Shown: positions 1 through 8,170 of the stretch, in pieces | Layout of the letters: the number at the start of each line of letters is the position of its first letter | How positions within the stretch are numbered: position 1 is the stretch's first letter | Notes under the pieces: model-generated | What the model saw: only the letters and a program-made list of their open reading frames with translations | Database searches by the model: none | What the model was told of the DNA's origin: nothing | Assembly (NCBI GenBank): GCA_040394775.1 | Contig: JBEBRN010000007.1 | Span: 1 to 64,000 of the forward strand | DNA: 64,000 bases | Direction: 5' to 3' | DNA from: 40-80 sp040394775 | Lineage (GTDB): Bacteria > Bacteroidota > Bacteroidia > Flavobacteriales_D > Crocinitomicaceae | Program-made: the position numbers and the translations under genes

Positions 1-877
1 CCGCTTTTAATGTAGCCTCTATAACCGCTGAAGTATCTGCATCCGTACCATTACACGTTAATATGTAACGATAATAAGTAGTTGAAGAAACACCTCCAAC
101 AACCGTATAAGAATCAGTATTTGCGCCTGCAATTGGTGTCCAAGTTACGTTGTCTGTTGATGACTCCCAAGCTCTTGTTAAACCACCAGCAGGAACATCT
201 GCACCAATAGCAGTTATGTTAAAATTGATTCCAGAACAAACGCTCATATTAGCAACAGTTCCGGCGTTTGGTGTACCCGTACAGCCTACAAGGTCAATAA
301 TGGTAATATCATCCAAATCTAAACCTCTTGCATAATTTGAAGTCGCTTCGAATGCAACATAGTAATCAGCACTAGGGTTCGGTAACATTAATTCTACTTT
401 CTCCCATGATGTTTTTTCAGCGGTATAATCGCTTCCTATTTGTACCCAGCTACCTGCTGCACTCGTTTTATAATACACTCTTAATTCATCAATATCACCA
501 AACCAACTCTCATTCGCATAATAGAATGTCAATTGAGGATTGGCGGCACCTGATAAATCCATCGATGGGGTAATCAACTTTGTAGCACTACCCGTAGATG
601 AGTTTTTAAATTCTGCCATTTGAGCGCCAGAATGTGGAGTAATTAAACCACTTCCATTAGCTGTTGCAAGATCCCAGTTTTGTGTGCTGGAAACCTGTTC
701 TTGAGTCCACCCAACTGGATTTCCTGCTCCTTCAAAGCCTTCACTTAGTACTTGACCAAATCCGAAAGTGAGTGTGCACATTAAAATAGTCAACGTCATT
801 AAAAATCGCATCATACCTATTCCATAACTTGGAGGCGTACTACTTGCAATTTTAATTTTGTAATTTTTTATTCTCAT
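1..877 (-). CDS. Secreted protein with choice-of-anchor-J/MAM-like domain, 3' end outside window
   Basis: The frame is open from the ATG at 877 to the window edge, so only the N-terminal ~292 residues are present. The first ~22 residues (MRIKNYKIK...) precede a second Met pair and a hydrophobic signal peptide ending near FGFGQ; the start could therefore also be at about 814-811. After the signal comes a jelly-roll 'choice-of-anchor J' type region (SEGFEGAGNPVGW, then GSGLITPHSGAQMAEF, FYYANESWFGD, AFEATSNYARGLDLDDI), which in Bacteroidota is typical of extracellular adhesins or hydrolases. It is followed by an Ig-like repeat (SVCSGINFNITAIG, YYRYILTCNGTDADTS) of the kind found in long T9SS-exported surface proteins. 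A T9SS sorting domain is expected beyond the window but cannot be seen. Export and surface location are inferred; the ligand is unknown. Confidence 0.8.
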   Translation of the reverse strand, partial: MRIKNYKIKIASSTPPSYGIGMMRFLMTLTILMCTLTFGFGQVLSEGFEGAGNPVGWTQEQVSSTQNWDLATANGSGLITPHSGAQMAEFKNSSTGSATKLITPSMDLSGAANPQLTFYYANESWFGDIDELRVYYKTSAAGSWVQIGSDYTAEKTSWEKVELMLPNPSADYYVAFEATSNYARGLDLDDITIIDLVGCTGTPNAGTVANMSVCSGINFNITAIGADVPAGGLTRAWESSTDNVTWTPIAGANTDSYTVVGGVSSTTYYRYILTCNGTDADTSAVIEATLKA

Positions 878-1102
878 AAATTAAAATTTTATTTAAGCTT
901 ACTCTATTGCTTTAATCAGGTTTTCAGCCTTCTCCCTGAAATTTTTAAACCTATTAATATGAGTTTAAAAACATAAATATTTTGTTATATTAGTTATATG
1001 AATTAACTAAAATCCTCCACCGAATATATAACTATTTATTTATTTATAAGAAGAAATCTCCTTTTTTAACATATGAGTTTGTGAAAAGAATTGGATGCTA
1101 AT

Positions 1103-3022
1103 TTACTTCATCCAGCGGTCAAACCACATTTGGAACATCAATAAATACCAGGTTTTAAGGCCAAATTCTTTTTTTCCATTCAGGAATTGTGTTTTTAGAT
1201 TTCTAACCTCGGCAACATTAAAAATCCCTTGTTTTTCTATTGTATCATCGTAAAGGAAATCCTCTACACGAGAGCGTAGATCTTCCATCATCCATTTTTC
1301 ATATGGAATAGCAAATCCCATTTTAGGGCGATCTAACAATTCTCTTGGAATATATTGATGAACGATTTCTCTTAGGATGTATTTTTTCACCCCATTTTGA
1401 TACTTGAAATCATCGGGTAATTTCGCTGCCCATTCAATGACTTTATGATCTAAAAAGGGCTCTCTTCCTTCTAAGCTAAATCGCATCGTAGCTCTATCTA
1501 CCTTCGTTAAGATATCATCTGGTAAATAGGTTTGATAATCAACAGCCATCATATAGCTTAATGGTGAATAGTTTTCTTTACTTAACTCTTTACTATTGTA
1601 TGCTAATAAAGGCAGTGATTTTCTATTTTTCAATAAGCGAGAAAGTGCAGCTTCATCAAATTGACTGGACAAACTCCACATCATTTGCTCGGGAGATGGA
1701 TTTTTTAATAAGGCTTTCAGTTTTTCGTATCTATTGGCGAAGTTGTATTTGTTTTTAAATACGGGAATGGAATCGGCACTAATCATGTCCATTGTTCCAG
1801 CCATCATATTTCTGATAAAGGGTGGTACTTGATTTAGTTTTTTACCATACCGCATCAAATAATCGTAGCGATTGTATCCTGCAAAAACCTCATCTCCTGC
1901 GTCTGCGCTTAAAGCAACCGTCACATGTTGACGCGCCACTTTTGCCACCAATCCTGTTGGAATGGCACTGCTGTCACCAAATGGTTCGTCATAGTAATAA
2001 GGTAAGTCATCGATTAAATCAATCGCTTCTTTGTGTGAACATTCAAATTCGGTATGATCTGTTCCTAAATGTTTGGCCACATCTTTGGCATATGGTGCTT
2101 CATTCAATCCAATATCGGGAACAGCTATGGTGAATGTTTTCAGTTGCTGTGTTCTATCTTTCTGCAATAAACTAGTAACAGCAGCACTATCAAAACCACC
2201 GCTTAAGAAAACGCCAACGGGAACATCTGCTACCATTCGCAATTCAAACGCTTCTTGTAAAACGATTTCTGTTTGCTTTTTCGCTTCCTCAAAAGACAAG
2301 TCTAACTTTGGTTGATTGTAAGCATCATATACATTCCAATACGCATGTTGTTCCAAAGAAATAGATTTGTTATGCAAATCTGAAAGATTGAACGCTATAA
2401 AATGTCCCGGTTTTAGTTTAAACGTATTTTCAAAAATAGTATGAGGTGCTGGGACATTTCCAAACTGCATAAACATTTCAACCGCTGCCAAGTCAATCTT
2501 CTTCTCGAACTTAGGATGCTTATGAAAAGCTTTCAATTCACTTGAAAAAAGAAATAGTCCATCATCGAAGTAGAAATAAAAAGGCTTTACTCCTGCTCTA
2601 TCTCTGACACAAAAAACATCTTTAGTAACTATGTTAATAATCACGAAAGCAAACATTCCTCTAAATTTTTCCACACATGCTTTTCCCCATTCAGAATAAG
2701 CATGTAAAATCATTTCAGTATCAGAATGTGATTGAAAAGTATGTCCTAACGCCGTTAACTCATCTTTGATAGATAGAAAATTATAAATCTCACCATTAAA
2801 ACAAATCCAATAAGGCGCAAATTCCATGGGCTGTGTACCGCCTTCCGTTAAATCAATAATCGATAAACGACGGTGTCCCAATCCTATTTGAACAGTATCA
2901 ATTGGAAAGAAAACCTGTTTTCCACCATCTGGACCACGATGAATCATGGTGTCCGTCATCTGCTTCAGAATTTCTTCTGACGAGTTATTTTGAGTATCGA
3001 ATAATCCTGTAATTGCACACAT
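1103..3022 (-). CDS. asnB: Asparagine synthase (glutamine-hydrolysing)
   Basis: Class II glutamine amidotransferase of 639 residues, the usual length for AsnB. The start Met is followed directly by the catalytic Cys2 (MCAITG), so the start is firm. The N-terminal glutaminase domain spans about 2-215 (RGPDGG near 29-34, CFNGEIYN near 74-81). The synthetase domain from about 240 carries the ATP pyrophosphatase P-loop SGGFDS at 274-279. It makes asparagine (or amidates a related carboxylate) from aspartate, ATP and glutamine-derived ammonia in the cytosol. Some Bacteroidota AsnB homologues sit in cell-surface polysaccharide loci and act on other substrates, but the neighbours here give no such hint. 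A -7-like box lies only a few bases upstream of the ATG (see 3027-3034), suggesting a very short or absent leader. Confidence 0.93.
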   Translation of the reverse strand: MCAITGLFDTQNNSSEEILKQMTDTMIHRGPDGGKQVFFPIDTVQIGLGHRRLSIIDLTEGGTQPMEFAPYWICFNGEIYNFLSIKDELTALGHTFQSHSDTEMILHAYSEWGKACVEKFRGMFAFVIINIVTKDVFCVRDRAGVKPFYFYFDDGLFLFSSELKAFHKHPKFEKKIDLAAVEMFMQFGNVPAPHTIFENTFKLKPGHFIAFNLSDLHNKSISLEQHAYWNVYDAYNQPKLDLSFEEAKKQTEIVLQEAFELRMVADVPVGVFLSGGFDSAAVTSLLQKDRTQQLKTFTIAVPDIGLNEAPYAKDVAKHLGTDHTEFECSHKEAIDLIDDLPYYYDEPFGDSSAIPTGLVAKVARQHVTVALSADAGDEVFAGYNRYDYLMRYGKKLNQVPPFIRNMMAGTMDMISADSIPVFKNKYNFANRYEKLKALLKNPSPEQMMWSLSSQFDEAALSRLLKNRKSLPLLAYNSKELSKENYSPLSYMMAVDYQTYLPDDILTKVDRATMRFSLEGREPFLDHKVIEWAAKLPDDFKYQNGVKKYILREIVHQYIPRELLDRPKMGFAIPYEKWMMEDLRSRVEDFLYDDTIEKQGIFNVAEVRNLKTQFLNGKKEFGLKTWYLLMFQMWFDRWMK

Positions 3023-3026
3023 AAAA

Positions 3027-3034
3027 CAAAGATA
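3027..3034 (-). promoter_or_regulatory. Candidate -7 box (TATCTTTG) of asnB
   Basis: On the minus strand the sequence reads TATCTTTG, a full match to the Bacteroidota TAnnTTTG element. It ends four bases before the asnB ATG, which would put the transcription start at or next to the start codon (leaderless mRNA). No clear TTG -33 element is seen at the usual spacing, so this is tentative. Confidence 0.4.
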
Positions 3035-3093
3035 AATTAATTCTTTGGGAACTGTTAAAATAAATTAAAATGAGCCTACGATTTATTTTAAAG

Positions 3094-3135
3094 AAAAAAA
3101 AGCCTTTCATCGCTTAAAAGTAATGAAAGGCTTTT
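3094..3135 (-). terminator. Intrinsic terminator of the M13 peptidase transcript
   Basis: A 13-bp perfect stem (AAAAGCCTTTCAT at 3098-3110 with its complement at 3123-3135) is followed on the minus strand by a run of U. It lies just after the stop of the M13 peptidase gene. Confidence 0.85.
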
Positions 3136-3156
3136 GAATTGTTTATAAAGTATTTC

Positions 3157-5217
3157 TTACCAAATAACGGTCATTTTTCCTTTTGGATTTCGCATTGGAT
3201 CACCTTCTTTGATGCCGAACGCTTCGAAAAACTCAGGGCTATTCATTAAAGGACCATTCACACGGTACATTCCTGGAGAATGAGGATCGTTTGCTAATCT
3301 ATTTTTCAATTCACCATCTGTATAATTGACTTTCCAGATTTGTGCAAAAGAGATGAAGAAACGCTGTGCCGGTGTATAACCGTTCACTTTCTTACCTTTC
3401 TTAAACTCATCTGTTCTCATATACGCATGGTAAGCTAGTGTAATACCACCTAAATCAGCTATATTTTCTCCCATTGTCAAATCAGGATTAACACATTGAG
3501 CATCAAATGGGCAGAACTTACCAAATGTTTCGCCATACGTTGTTGTTAACTCAGTAAACTTTTTCATATCTTCTTCTGTCCACCAATCTTTAAAACTACC
3601 ATCCGCAGCGAATTGTGCACCTTGATCATCAAAACCGTGTGTAATTTCGTGACCTATCACCATTCCAATACGCGCATAATTCACAGCATCTTCATAGTTC
3701 ACATCAAAGAAAGGTGCTTGCATAATTCCAGCAGGGAAAGCAATTTCGTTTTGCAATGGATTATAGTAAGCATTCACCATGTGAGCAGGCATTCCCCATT
3801 CTTCTTTATCGATTGGTTTACCTAATTTATCCAAATTTTCTTGCACTTCATATCTTCTCAATTCAATCACATTTTCAGTTAAATTATCCATTGATAATTT
3901 AAGCGAAGAGAAATCTTTCCATTTTGAAGGATATCCTAATTTACGGGTAAATGTACCCAGTTTTACTAATGCTTGTTTTTTAGTATCCTCAGACATCCAT
4001 GTGAGATGTTCAATGCGTTCTTTCAAAACAACCGTAATATCATCTACTAAAGTATTGATTTTAGCAGAAGCTTCAGGTGTAAAATAATACTGAACAAAGT
4101 ATTTACCTAAGGCATCGCCTAAAGGCATACGTGTAATATTATCTATTGCTTGGTGAGAAATAGGTTTACGCATTTCTTTTCCTAATAAGAACTTATTGTA
4201 AAAGTTGAAATTATTCTCAACAAATTGATCATTCAAATAAGGAGCAAGAGAGCGCAATCCTACATATTGAACATAGGTCAATAATTCTTTCGAAGATGTA
4301 GCGCTAAAATATTTGTTTAATAATTCAAAATAAGGCATTTGAGAAATCACAACGAATTTTGCTTTTCTGATATCGATTCCCATTTCTTTGAAATAAACAT
4401 CCCAATTAAAGTTTGGCATTACTTTCTTTAATTCCTCTACACGAATAGGATTGTAATTTTTAGCAATATTTCGCATTTCAACAGGAGAGAACATACCATC
4501 GGCAAGTATCATTTCTGTTTTAATAATACCATCTGCCATACGTTTGCCCATTTCTTCGGCTCTTTTAGCATTATCCTTACTATTTCCAGTAGGTTTTAGA
4601 TTAGCGAACAATCCACCTATATAAGATACATAAGCAGAATCATATTCTTTAAATTTCTCTGGCTGATAATAGTCTTTATTGGGTAGACCTAATCTTGGTT
4701 GAGAAAAATAAGGAACATATAAACTATTATCCTTTAAATCTTGGTCAATACCAAAAGAAAAGAAAACATTTATCCCCATTTTATGAAGATAAGCGATAGA
4801 ACGAGCAAACTCAACCGAATTTGTATTTTCTCCTAGATTGATGTTATTACTAAGCTCCATTAATGTTTTCAAACCAACATAATCTTCTTTATTTCGATTA
4901 TCGTTAATATAGGACAAATAATAATTAGAAAGATTGATACCCGCTGGGTCGCTAAGATCTTTTGTTTTTTTCAAATCGGTAAAGATTTTTTCAATTTTAA
5001 CGTAATTATCTCTTTCTAATTCGTTAAAGCTACTCCATCGAGATTCTGTTTTTGGTACTGGATTATTTTTCACCCAGTCACCATTTGCAAACTGATAAAA
5101 ATCCTTACTTGGGGCAACCGATTTATCTAAATAAGAAACATCAAACGTTCCTTTCTGTGCAAAAATCCCCAAAGGAAGCATGCTTGTAAGTGTTAAAAAT
5201 AAAATCGTTTTTTTCAT
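3157..5217 (-). CDS. M13 family zinc metallopeptidase (neprilysin/PepO-like)
   Basis: Exported zinc endopeptidase of 686 residues, normal for the M13 (neprilysin/endothelin-converting enzyme/PepO) family. An N-terminal signal peptide (to about residue 20, ending FAQKG) sends it across the inner membrane; no lipobox or T9SS domain is present, so it is probably periplasmic. Catalytic features: HEITH at 523-527 with the third zinc ligand in GENIAD (Glu584), plus the family-typical NAYYNP motif upstream and the C-terminal HSPGMYRV substrate-binding segment. The C-terminal KGKMTVIW ending matches the conserved terminal Trp of the family. The gene lies 3 bp after the GNAT gene stop and is probably co-transcribed with it; a strong terminator follows. 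Likely role: turnover of small peptides (inferred). Confidence 0.92.
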   Translation of the reverse strand: MKKTILFLTLTSMLPLGIFAQKGTFDVSYLDKSVAPSKDFYQFANGDWVKNNPVPKTESRWSSFNELERDNYVKIEKIFTDLKKTKDLSDPAGINLSNYYLSYINDNRNKEDYVGLKTLMELSNNINLGENTNSVEFARSIAYLHKMGINVFFSFGIDQDLKDNSLYVPYFSQPRLGLPNKDYYQPEKFKEYDSAYVSYIGGLFANLKPTGNSKDNAKRAEEMGKRMADGIIKTEMILADGMFSPVEMRNIAKNYNPIRVEELKKVMPNFNWDVYFKEMGIDIRKAKFVVISQMPYFELLNKYFSATSSKELLTYVQYVGLRSLAPYLNDQFVENNFNFYNKFLLGKEMRKPISHQAIDNITRMPLGDALGKYFVQYYFTPEASAKINTLVDDITVVLKERIEHLTWMSEDTKKQALVKLGTFTRKLGYPSKWKDFSSLKLSMDNLTENVIELRRYEVQENLDKLGKPIDKEEWGMPAHMVNAYYNPLQNEIAFPAGIMQAPFFDVNYEDAVNYARIGMVIGHEITHGFDDQGAQFAADGSFKDWWTEEDMKKFTELTTTYGETFGKFCPFDAQCVNPDLTMGENIADLGGITLAYHAYMRTDEFKKGKKVNGYTPAQRFFISFAQIWKVNYTDGELKNRLANDPHSPGMYRVNGPLMNSPEFFEAFGIKEGDPMRNPKGKMTVIW

Positions 5218-5220
5218 ACA

Positions 5221-5679
5221 TTAGTTTTTAGGCGTATATAACATTTCAACATGATGAATGCCTGCTTCTTCATATTCGTTAGTTGTTGATTCGAAACCAA
5301 ATCGTGTGTAGAATTTCTCTAAATGTTTCTGAGCTGAGATTCGTACAGGAACATCACCGAACTCTTCTTTAATAAAAATCATACAGCGATTCAACAGTTC
5401 TACTCCAAATTGATTACCTCTAATTTCAGAAGCAACAACAGCTCTACCAATACTTACCTCGTGATAAGATATACCCGCTGGAATGATACGTGCCGTAGCT
5501 ACAATATTCCCAAAACCATCACGACAAATCATGTGGTAACATTTTTTATCTTTTCCATCCAAGTCAACATACTTAGCGTTTTGTTCCATTACGAAAGCAT
5601 TTAAACGCAATGCTATTAAATCATGAAATTCAACGGTTGTTAACTCTGTGAAATACTTAAATTGCCAAGACAGATTCAT
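5221..5679 (-). CDS. GNAT family N-acetyltransferase (ElaA-like)
   Basis: Cytosolic protein of 152 residues with the GNAT fold, closest in pattern to the ElaA group: an N-terminal LTTVEFHDLIALRLNAFV segment, ARIIP strand, and the acetyl-CoA-binding region IGRAVVASEIRGNQFGVELL near 89-108, followed by YTRFGFES near the C-terminus. It would transfer an acetyl group from acetyl-CoA to an unknown amine. The gene is immediately upstream of the M13 peptidase (3 bp apart), so the two are likely one transcript, although no functional link is evident. The ATG at 5679 is the only sensible start. Confidence 0.85.
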   Translation of the reverse strand: MNLSWQFKYFTELTTVEFHDLIALRLNAFVMEQNAKYVDLDGKDKKCYHMICRDGFGNIVATARIIPAGISYHEVSIGRAVVASEIRGNQFGVELLNRCMIFIKEEFGDVPVRISAQKHLEKFYTRFGFESTTNEYEEAGIHHVEMLYTPKN

Positions 5680-5722
5680 ATTTATTATTTTTTAAATTTT
5701 AATTTTTTAGTTTCTAATTCAA

Positions 5723-7366
5723 TCAAACTTGCATTACACCAACGTTATAGCGCTTGTCTGCTTTTTTATGATTTGCCATTCCAATACCAATAGAAATCAC
5801 TTTTCGTGTTTCCAATGGGCTAATAATAGCATCCACCCATAATCTAGCAGCTGCATAATAGGGAGAAATTTGTTCATCATAACGTGATTTAATGGTGTCA
5901 AATAATTCTTTTTCACGCTCTTCTGTAATCTCTTCTCCTCTGGACTTCATAGAAGCCACCTCAATTTGCAACAATGTTTTCGCAGCTGCCGCACCACTCA
6001 TCACTGCGATTTCGGCAGTTGGCCAACCAACCATCAAACGAGGGTCGTACGCTCTTCCACACATGGCATAATTTCCTGCACCATACGAATTTCCCATGAC
6101 GATATTGAATTTAGGCACCACCGAATTAGACATGGCATTAACCAATTTCGCGCCATCTTTAATAATTCCTGAATGTTCTGACTTTGAACCGACCATAAAA
6201 CCAGTTACGTCAGTCAAAAATACTAATGGTATATTTTTTTGGTTACAATTCATGATGAAACGGGTTGCTTTATCCGCCGAGTCATTATAAATCACACCTC
6301 CCATCTGCATTTCTTTCTTACCGTTTTTAACGATTTCACGCTGATTGGCAACGATTCCAACGCTCCAACCATCAATACGCGCATAAGCAGTTACCATCGT
6401 TTTTCCATAATCTGCTTTGTATTCTGTGAATTCAGAATCATCCACTAAACATTTGATGACTTCTTTTACATTATATGGCTTATTTCTTTCTGAAGGGAAA
6501 AGACCTAGTAATTTCTTAATATCTTCTTTTGGTTGCTTTGCTTCTTTTCGGTCAAAGCCAGCTGTTTCAAAAGCGCCGATTTTATCCATTAATGAACGAA
6601 TAGTTTTCAAACATTCTTCGTCATTCTCTGATTTATAATCACACACACCACTGATTTCAGTATGCGTTGTTGCGCCACCTAAAGTTTCATTATCAATACT
6701 TTCACCAATCGCTGCTTTCACCAAGTAAGAACCTGCTAAAAAGATGGTTCCTGTTTTGTCAACGATTAAAGATTCGTCACTCATGATAGGTAAGTAAGCT
6801 CCTCCTGCAACACATGATCCCATGACAGCGGCAATTTGAACGATACCTTCTGAACTCATAATGGCATTATTTCTAAAGATTCGGCCAAAGTGCTCTTTAT
6901 CTGGGAAAATTTCAGCCTGCATCGGTAAGTAAACACCTGCACTATCGACCAAATAAATAATCGGCAAACGGTTTTCCATGGCGATTTCTTGCGCTCTGAG
7001 GTTCTTCTTAGCGGTAATTGGAAACCACGCTCCTGCTTTCACAGTAGCATCATTCGCTACCACAATACATTGTTTTCCAGAAACATACCCAATTACCACA
7101 ACCACACCTCCAGAAGGGCAACCGCCTTCTTCTTGGTACATATTATATCCTGCAAAAGCACCAATCTCCATTCGGTCGGCATCTTTATCCAACAATAAAT
7201 CGATTCGTTCTCTAGCTGTCAATTTTCCTTTGGAATGCAGTTTTTCTATTTTTTTTGTTCCACCACCTAGTTTAACTTTGGCGAGTTCTTGTTCCATTTT
7301 TGAGATTCGAAGACGCATTTGGTCTTCATTCATATTAAATTCAAGTTCCTTTTGTGAAATTGCCAT
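5723..7366 (-). CDS. Acyl-CoA carboxylase, carboxyltransferase (beta) subunit
   Basis: Biotin-dependent carboxyltransferase of 547 residues with the two crotonase-like halves of the family. Visible hallmarks are KLTARERIDLLLD (about 46-58), the acyl-CoA-binding stretch GSCVAGGAYLPIMSDE, and in the C-terminal half GNSYGAGNYAMCGRAYDPR and WPTAEIAVMSG. The GAYLPIMSDE and GNYAMCGRAY signatures favour methylcrotonyl-CoA carboxylase beta (leucine degradation) over propionyl-CoA carboxylase, but the substrate cannot be settled by eye. The partner biotin carboxylase/BCCP subunit is not in this window. Monocistronic by position; a TATCTTTG box lies 18 bp upstream. Confidence 0.9.
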   Translation of the reverse strand: MAISQKELEFNMNEDQMRLRISKMEQELAKVKLGGGTKKIEKLHSKGKLTARERIDLLLDKDADRMEIGAFAGYNMYQEEGGCPSGGVVVVIGYVSGKQCIVVANDATVKAGAWFPITAKKNLRAQEIAMENRLPIIYLVDSAGVYLPMQAEIFPDKEHFGRIFRNNAIMSSEGIVQIAAVMGSCVAGGAYLPIMSDESLIVDKTGTIFLAGSYLVKAAIGESIDNETLGGATTHTEISGVCDYKSENDEECLKTIRSLMDKIGAFETAGFDRKEAKQPKEDIKKLLGLFPSERNKPYNVKEVIKCLVDDSEFTEYKADYGKTMVTAYARIDGWSVGIVANQREIVKNGKKEMQMGGVIYNDSADKATRFIMNCNQKNIPLVFLTDVTGFMVGSKSEHSGIIKDGAKLVNAMSNSVVPKFNIVMGNSYGAGNYAMCGRAYDPRLMVGWPTAEIAVMSGAAAAKTLLQIEVASMKSRGEEITEEREKELFDTIKSRYDEQISPYYAAARLWVDAIISPLETRKVISIGIGMANHKKADKRYNVGVMQV

Positions 7367-7383
7367 TCTTCTTTTGTTTTCCC

Positions 7384-7391
7384 CAAAGATA
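7384..7391 (-). promoter_or_regulatory. Candidate -7 box (TATCTTTG) of the acyl-CoA carboxylase gene
   Basis: The minus strand reads TATCTTTG, an exact TAnnTTTG match, 17 bases before the ATG. No good TTG -33 element at 19-20 bp spacing is seen, so only the -7 part is supported. Confidence 0.45.
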
Positions 7392-7553
7392 ATTATTGTT
7401 CCTTAAATTTATTCGTTTTTAAAGTATAAATTAAAATTGACCTCTATAAGAAATAAACAAGTTGAAAAGAAAGTAAATGAATAACGTTCCTATTGTTGTT
7501 TTGAGAAAAAACAGATAAATAAAAATTAGTTGGGATTATGGGTATTCAATGTT

Positions 7554-8075
7554 TTATTTATCTTCCTTAAACCAAGAAGAATACATCAAGTAGTTTTGAG
7601 AAATTCGTTTCACTTCTCCATCAAACAAATCTTTCGATAGCGTTTTCACCATTTTAGCAGGTACACCTGCATAAACACTCCAAGGTTCTACTTTTGTTCC
7701 TTCAAGAAGAACAGCACCTGCTGCTATAATGCAATTAGCTGAAATATGACAATTATCCATGACAATGGCGCCCATGCCTATTAATACATTTTCTTCTATG
7801 GTACAGCCATGAACAATGGCATTGTGACCAATAGAAACATTATCATGAATTATAGTTTTGGTTTTTTCATATGTACAATGAATAACGACCCCGTCTTGTA
7901 TATTAACTGTATTTCCTATTCGAATAGCGTTTACATCACCACGGATAACGGCATTGAACCAAACGGAGCATTGGTTTCCCATCTCAACATCACCGACAAT
8001 GGTTGCATTTTCAGCAAGCCAACAGTCTTTGCCAAATTTAGGGATAAACCCACGACACGATTTTATTAAAGTCAT
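7554..8075 (-). CDS. Gamma-carbonic-anhydrase-like hexapeptide-repeat protein
   Basis: Left-handed beta-helix protein of about 173 residues. Successive hexapeptide-type turns are visible (NATIVGDVEMGNQCSVWFNA, VIRGDVNAIRIG, NIQDGVVIHC, VSIGHNAIVHGC, VLIGMGAIV). The metal-ligand histidines of the gamma-CA/YrdA/PaaY family occur in VIHC, IGHNAIVHG. Members are trimers; many lack proven carbonic anhydrase activity, so the reaction is uncertain. The ATG at 8075 (MTLIKSCRG) is preferred; a longer reading would need a TTG three codons upstream. It is transcribed divergently from the T9SS/Omp28 gene. Confidence 0.88.
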   Translation of the reverse strand: MTLIKSCRGFIPKFGKDCWLAENATIVGDVEMGNQCSVWFNAVIRGDVNAIRIGNTVNIQDGVVIHCTYEKTKTIIHDNVSIGHNAIVHGCTIEENVLIGMGAIVMDNCHISANCIIAAGAVLLEGTKVEPWSVYAGVPAKMVKTLSKDLFDGEVKRISQNYLMYSSWFKEDK

Positions 8076-8170
8076 CTTAATCAAGAAATAATACAGAGAG
8101 ATAAAAATAAGAATTTTTTAATTGACCGTATTTAAAAATAGATTAAATTTCATTATTAAAAATCAATAAT

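Noticed and set aside
1822..2133. 103-codon plus-strand frame inside asnB
   Set aside because: Antisense shadow of a strongly conserved gene; residue composition is not protein-like.
6978..7406. 142-codon plus-strand frame inside the acyl-CoA carboxylase gene
   Set aside because: Shadow frame opposite conserved carboxyltransferase motifs; no start signals.
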